Notes under the pieces: model-generated | What the model was told of the DNA's origin: nothing | The model's database searches: none | Seen by the model: only the letters and a program-made list of their open reading frames with translations | Source: OFTM382 sp964448185 | GTDB lineage: Bacteria > Planctomycetota > Phycisphaerae > Phycisphaerales > UBA1924 | Direction: 5' to 3' | NCBI GenBank assembly: GCA_964448185.1 | Contig: CAYUVO010000013.1 | Coordinates: 1-42,525 of the forward strand | Length of the DNA: 42,525 nucleotides | Position numbers and translations under genes: made by a program | Part shown: piece by piece, positions 40,924 to 42,525 of the stretch | How the letters are laid out: every line of letters starts with the position of its first letter | Numbering within the stretch: position 1 is the stretch's first letter

Positions 40924-42354
40924 TCAGCGAATGCTTTTTTTGATTGCTTCGAGCTGCTCGCGGGCGGCGGCGATCCTGCCCGCCTCAACGGTCCGCCATG
41001 AAAGGTTGGGCCACGATGAGACCTCGATCGAGCGATCGTCGAGCCACGACGTCAACTCGCTGGCGTGATCGCGGATCAGAGAGCGTGCCTCGCGACGATC
41101 GGCATACGTCCCGTCGTACTCGCGGGTGATGATCCCGGCGGCATGGTCGGCCTCATCGAGCAAGGCATCGGCCTGCTGCCAGTCGGCGTCGTACGCCTCG
41201 TGGTACTCGGAATACTTCTGGCGTGACCGCGCAAGGGCGAAGTCTCGCTCGTCTGATCGGCTGAACCAGCGAGCGCGATAACCGAGCACCTCGTCACGTG
41301 TCGCCTCGATGCGGGTGAGTTCTGCGGACCGCTCCGTGCTTGAGTCCCAATCCTGAACGGTCGTCTCGCGGGAAGCGAGCCATGACAGCATCTCGTCGGA
41401 TATCTGGCGGAATGCGTCTATTGACGCCCTGTCGTTCTTGGAACCGAGCGATACGATCTCTTCCAGAATGCTGGCGGTGCGCCGGATGCCGAACATAGTT
41501 CCGTACATAGGTTTCCAATCCGCGTCGGTCGGGCTCAGCCACCGACTGCGTTGTATGATCTCGGCACGGACTCCGTCGATTCGTTGCTGCTCAGAGTTGC
41601 GTTCTGCGCTGGGTGTCTGGTTATTGAGAACGTTCTGACGACGATTGAGCAACGAGGTCGCGAGGTTCGCGTTGGCGGCGAGAGAGTCGATGGAATCCTG
41701 TCGGCTTATTGCCTCGTCCGGTCCGGTGGAGTCATCGTTGATATTATAATCGGAGATCCGAATATTACCGATGCAGTCGTCGATCTCTTCCCAGTCCGAG
41801 TCGTACTGGGCTTGATAGGCAGCGTCTATCGCTTGCGAAATACCGGCGACCCAGAACACAGACGACACGCCCGAGGCGATCATCGCGATGGCGCTGATTG
41901 TGCATGCCGCGATCGCCAGCCCTCGTGGCTGCTTGGAAAGGCCCGCGATGCCCAAGCCGACGCTGGGCAGGGCGAGTAGGCCGATGGGCGGGAAGCACCC
42001 GCCTGCGAGACTCAGCAGCGAGAGAATGAACCCGATGATGCCCATCGGATTGCTGACCGAACGTGTGACGATCGGTTGAAGTTGTGCAGGCTCGTTCGGG
42101 GCAGGCTCACCCAGTTCGTGGACTTGGGAGATGGAAGAGGTGTTCGCGGCTGCTGCTGCCTGCAACTCGGGATCATCGAGGTCGAGCCCGACGTGTGTGA
42201 TGATCTCGCCTTTGGCTGCGAAGTGCTCGGTGGCGTCGTTGCGGACCTGCCCCTTGGAATGAGCCTCGATGATGACGACGCGGGTCGATGAGGGATCGTC
42301 GCGTTTGGCAACCGTGACTCGGTACCGGGTCTTGGGCGGGGGGGGTGTGCTCAT
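40924..42354 (-). CDS. DUF4190-like membrane protein with long helical C-terminal region
   Basis: This is a 476-residue protein. The first 110 residues are soluble. Two hydrophobic helices at about 102-165 (GIIGFILSLLSLAGGCFPP, then AIAACTISAIAMIASGVSS) fit the DUF4190 hairpin. The rest is strongly helical and charged, rich in Trp-containing repeats (SWLASRETTVQDWDS, SWLDDRSIEVSSWPN), suggesting an extended extracytoplasmic helical bundle. The start at ATG 42354 avoids a longer frame reading through an aromatic-rich leader. No enzymatic motif is seen. Confidence 0.7.
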   Translation of the reverse strand: MSTPPPPKTRYRVTVAKRDDPSSTRVVIIEAHSKGQVRNDATEHFAAKGEIITHVGLDLDDPELQAAAAANTSSISQVHELGEPAPNEPAQLQPIVTRSVSNPMGIIGFILSLLSLAGGCFPPIGLLALPSVGLGIAGLSKQPRGLAIAACTISAIAMIASGVSSVFWVAGISQAIDAAYQAQYDSDWEEIDDCIGNIRISDYNINDDSTGPDEAISRQDSIDSLAANANLATSLLNRRQNVLNNQTPSAERNSEQQRIDGVRAEIIQRSRWLSPTDADWKPMYGTMFGIRRTASILEEIVSLGSKNDRASIDAFRQISDEMLSWLASRETTVQDWDSSTERSAELTRIEATRDEVLGYRARWFSRSDERDFALARSRQKYSEYHEAYDADWQQADALLDEADHAAGIITREYDGTYADRREARSLIRDHASELTSWLDDRSIEVSSWPNLSWRTVEAGRIAAAREQLEAIKKSIR

Positions 42355-42390
42355 GGCCCGAGTATACGCGGCGAAGTAAAACCCTCTCAA

Positions 42391-42525
42391 AAGCCATACG
42401 CAAGAATCAAGAGCGTCAGTCGGCGGTGCCCGTAGGTCGCTCGATGCGCCGGGCGGTCTGGCGGTGGGATCAACGTCCGGGTGGCAGGGTTGATTGACCT
42501 GCTGGGGGGCCTAGAGTTCAGGCCC
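42391..42525. other. window edge, no feature seen
   Basis: Nothing gene-like is visible in the last 135 bases on either strand. Confidence 0.4.

Overview
The window reads as a GC-rich chromosome segment of a planctomycete, most likely class Phycisphaerae. This rests on four things seen in the sequence. Several exported proteins end in one or two copies of a Gly-Cys-bounded dockerin-like repeat with a GDIADDFGTLG core. One exported protein ends in a planctomycete-style PEP-CTERM-like tail (short Ala/Leu segment followed by RRRR). Membrane proteins carry appended zinc ribbons. The intergenic palindromes are of kinds I recall as common in planctomycete genomes. No ribosomal RNA or tRNA gene was found, and the assignment was not checked by any search.

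Layout. 1-245: a 21-bp-period minisatellite. 246-2538 (minus): two small zinc-ribbon membrane proteins downstream of a fusion between a P-loop kinase-like domain and a nucleoside 2-deoxyribosyltransferase-like domain. 2829-4650 (plus): an exported DUF1579-type protein and succinyl-CoA ligase alpha subunit. 4688-11373 (minus): a tightly overlapping six-gene surface-polysaccharide operon, in transcription order gmd, Wzx-type flippase, pyruvyltransferase, MurB-like flavoenzyme, GT2 and GT4 glycosyltransferases. 11863-12836 (plus): a mercury-type merR, a MerR-style promoter, a small protein with two tetra-cysteine repeats, and a truncated thioredoxin-like gene. 12904-15512 (minus): a Kv-type potassium channel and an acyltransferase with an ankyrin block inserted. 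15636-16595 (plus): GDP-L-fucose synthase, the metabolic partner of gmd.

From 16.6 to 20.5 kb there is a decayed patch: a poly-G frameshifted gene, a truncated antisense gene start, a second 21-bp minisatellite, and an FG-GAP/Ig/dockerin gene whose two ends flank an intact OafA-type acyltransferase. From 20.6 to 27.2 kb lie secreted proteins: a dockerin-tailed exported protein, an S1 serine endopeptidase with a P-domain, a metzincin protease, and a laminin-B-like PEP-CTERM protein together with a duplicated remnant of its 3' end.

27.3-42.5 kb is mostly core genome: transketolase (with an intrinsic terminator in its leader), dnaN, and the envelope run bamA-ompH-lpxD-lpxC. These are followed by a lipoprotein, a pseudopilin, two uncharacterised membrane proteins and a CPBP protease. 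The bamA reading frame carries one in-frame TAA in the barrel region, with the rest of the barrel in the same frame.

The genes tell an envelope-centred story: GDP-fucose supply and polysaccharide assembly, lipid A synthesis, outer-membrane protein insertion and a set of anchored exported enzymes. The most novel-looking points are the MurB-like enzyme coupled to a pyruvyltransferase, the two-repeat cysteine protein under a mercury-type MerR, the kinase/deoxyribosyltransferase fusion, the ankyrin-split acyltransferase and the stop codon within bamA.
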